Positions 6,576 to 6,606 of a DNA stretch of 6,606 nucleotides are shown here, in pieces (the stretch's first letter is position 1; each line of letters opens with the position of its first letter). Source of the DNA: Lysobacterales bacterium UBA2790. Its GTDB lineage: Bacteria > Pseudomonadota > Gammaproteobacteria > Xanthomonadales > Xanthomonadaceae. The notes under the pieces were generated by a model that saw nothing but the letters and a program-made list of their open reading frames with translations, searched no databases and was not told where the DNA came from. Position numbers and translations under genes: made by a program. The stretch spans positions 15,292 to 21,897 of the forward strand of contig DEHW01000201.1 in NCBI GenBank assembly GCA_002352135.1, written 5' to 3'.

Positions 6576-6606
6576 CAGAATCACCCACTCGGAATCACGA
6601 AGACCC
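6576..6606 (-). repeat. IS terminal inverted repeat, transposase 5' side
   Basis: Read inward from 6606 on the minus strand it begins GGGTCTTCGTGATTCCGAGT and pairs with the copy at 5224-5254. Its outer base is the last base of the window. The 55 bases between this repeat and the first start codon (6521-6575) must hold the transposase promoter; I see no convincing -35/-10 pair there. Confidence 0.93.

Larger units (their letters stand above)
5224..6606 (-). mobile_element. Complete ISL3-family insertion sequence, 1383 bp
   Basis: The element is bounded by GGGTCTTCGTGA-type inverted repeats at 5224-5254 and 6576-6606, matching the GGnTCTTC ends typical of the ISL3 family. It carries one transposase region on the minus strand. 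It has landed in xylA in the same orientation as that gene. ISL3 elements usually create an 8-bp target duplication. The eight bases flanking the left end are AAGAAACT (5216-5223), so the same eight bases would be expected at 6607-6614, outside the window. No intrinsic terminator is seen between the transposase stop (5262) and the left end, so transcription could leave the element towards the sugar genes. Both ends and the catalytic residues are intact, so it may still be mobile. Confidence 0.93.

Noticed and set aside
5812..6588. Other open frames on the minus strand inside the IS
   Set aside because: Arg/Gly/Pro-rich translations without the zinc-ribbon or DDE motifs; out-of-frame shadows of the transposase.

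Overview
The window reads entirely on the minus strand and looks like part of a carbohydrate-utilisation operon of a GC-rich proteobacterium. The wording of the xylose isomerase, sugar porter and ExoP-like glucosidase suggests the Xanthomonadales (Xanthomonas/Lysobacter/Rhodanobacter relatives). That placement is recall-based inference and was not tested.

Layout in the direction of transcription (high to low coordinates): (1) 6606-5224, a complete 1383-bp ISL3-family insertion sequence with both terminal inverted repeats. Its transposase appears split over two frames joined at an A7 run (6356-6362), with a hairpin just downstream, the architecture of -1 programmed ribosomal frameshifting. (2) 5223-4591, the C-terminal half of a xylose isomerase gene (xylA), cut by the IS. 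All recognisable metal ligands remain, but the N-terminal half carrying the catalytic His/Asp pair is missing from the window. (3) 4557-3130, a 475-residue sugar porter of the major facilitator superfamily. (4) 3133-569, an 854-residue GH3 exo-beta-glucosidase lipoprotein of ExoP type, overlapping the porter by ATGA. (5) 518 to the window edge, the first 172 codons of a vSGLT-like sodium/sugar symporter. A hairpin plus T5 lies between genes 4 and 5.

Inferred logic of the intact locus: the GH3 lipoprotein releases monosaccharide from oligosaccharides in the periplasm, the two transporters import sugar with protons or sodium, and XylA isomerises xylose to xylulose. The IS has broken the first visible step and separated the remaining genes from whatever promoter lay upstream of xylA. 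Those genes may now depend on an internal promoter or on transcription leaving the IS, which points the same way.

The most interesting items are the candidate recoding signal in the transposase and the clean IS disruption of xylA. I see no RNA genes, CRISPR array or defence system, and no plausible gene on the plus strand. The window ends exactly on the outer base of the IS, so the target-site duplication cannot be seen.
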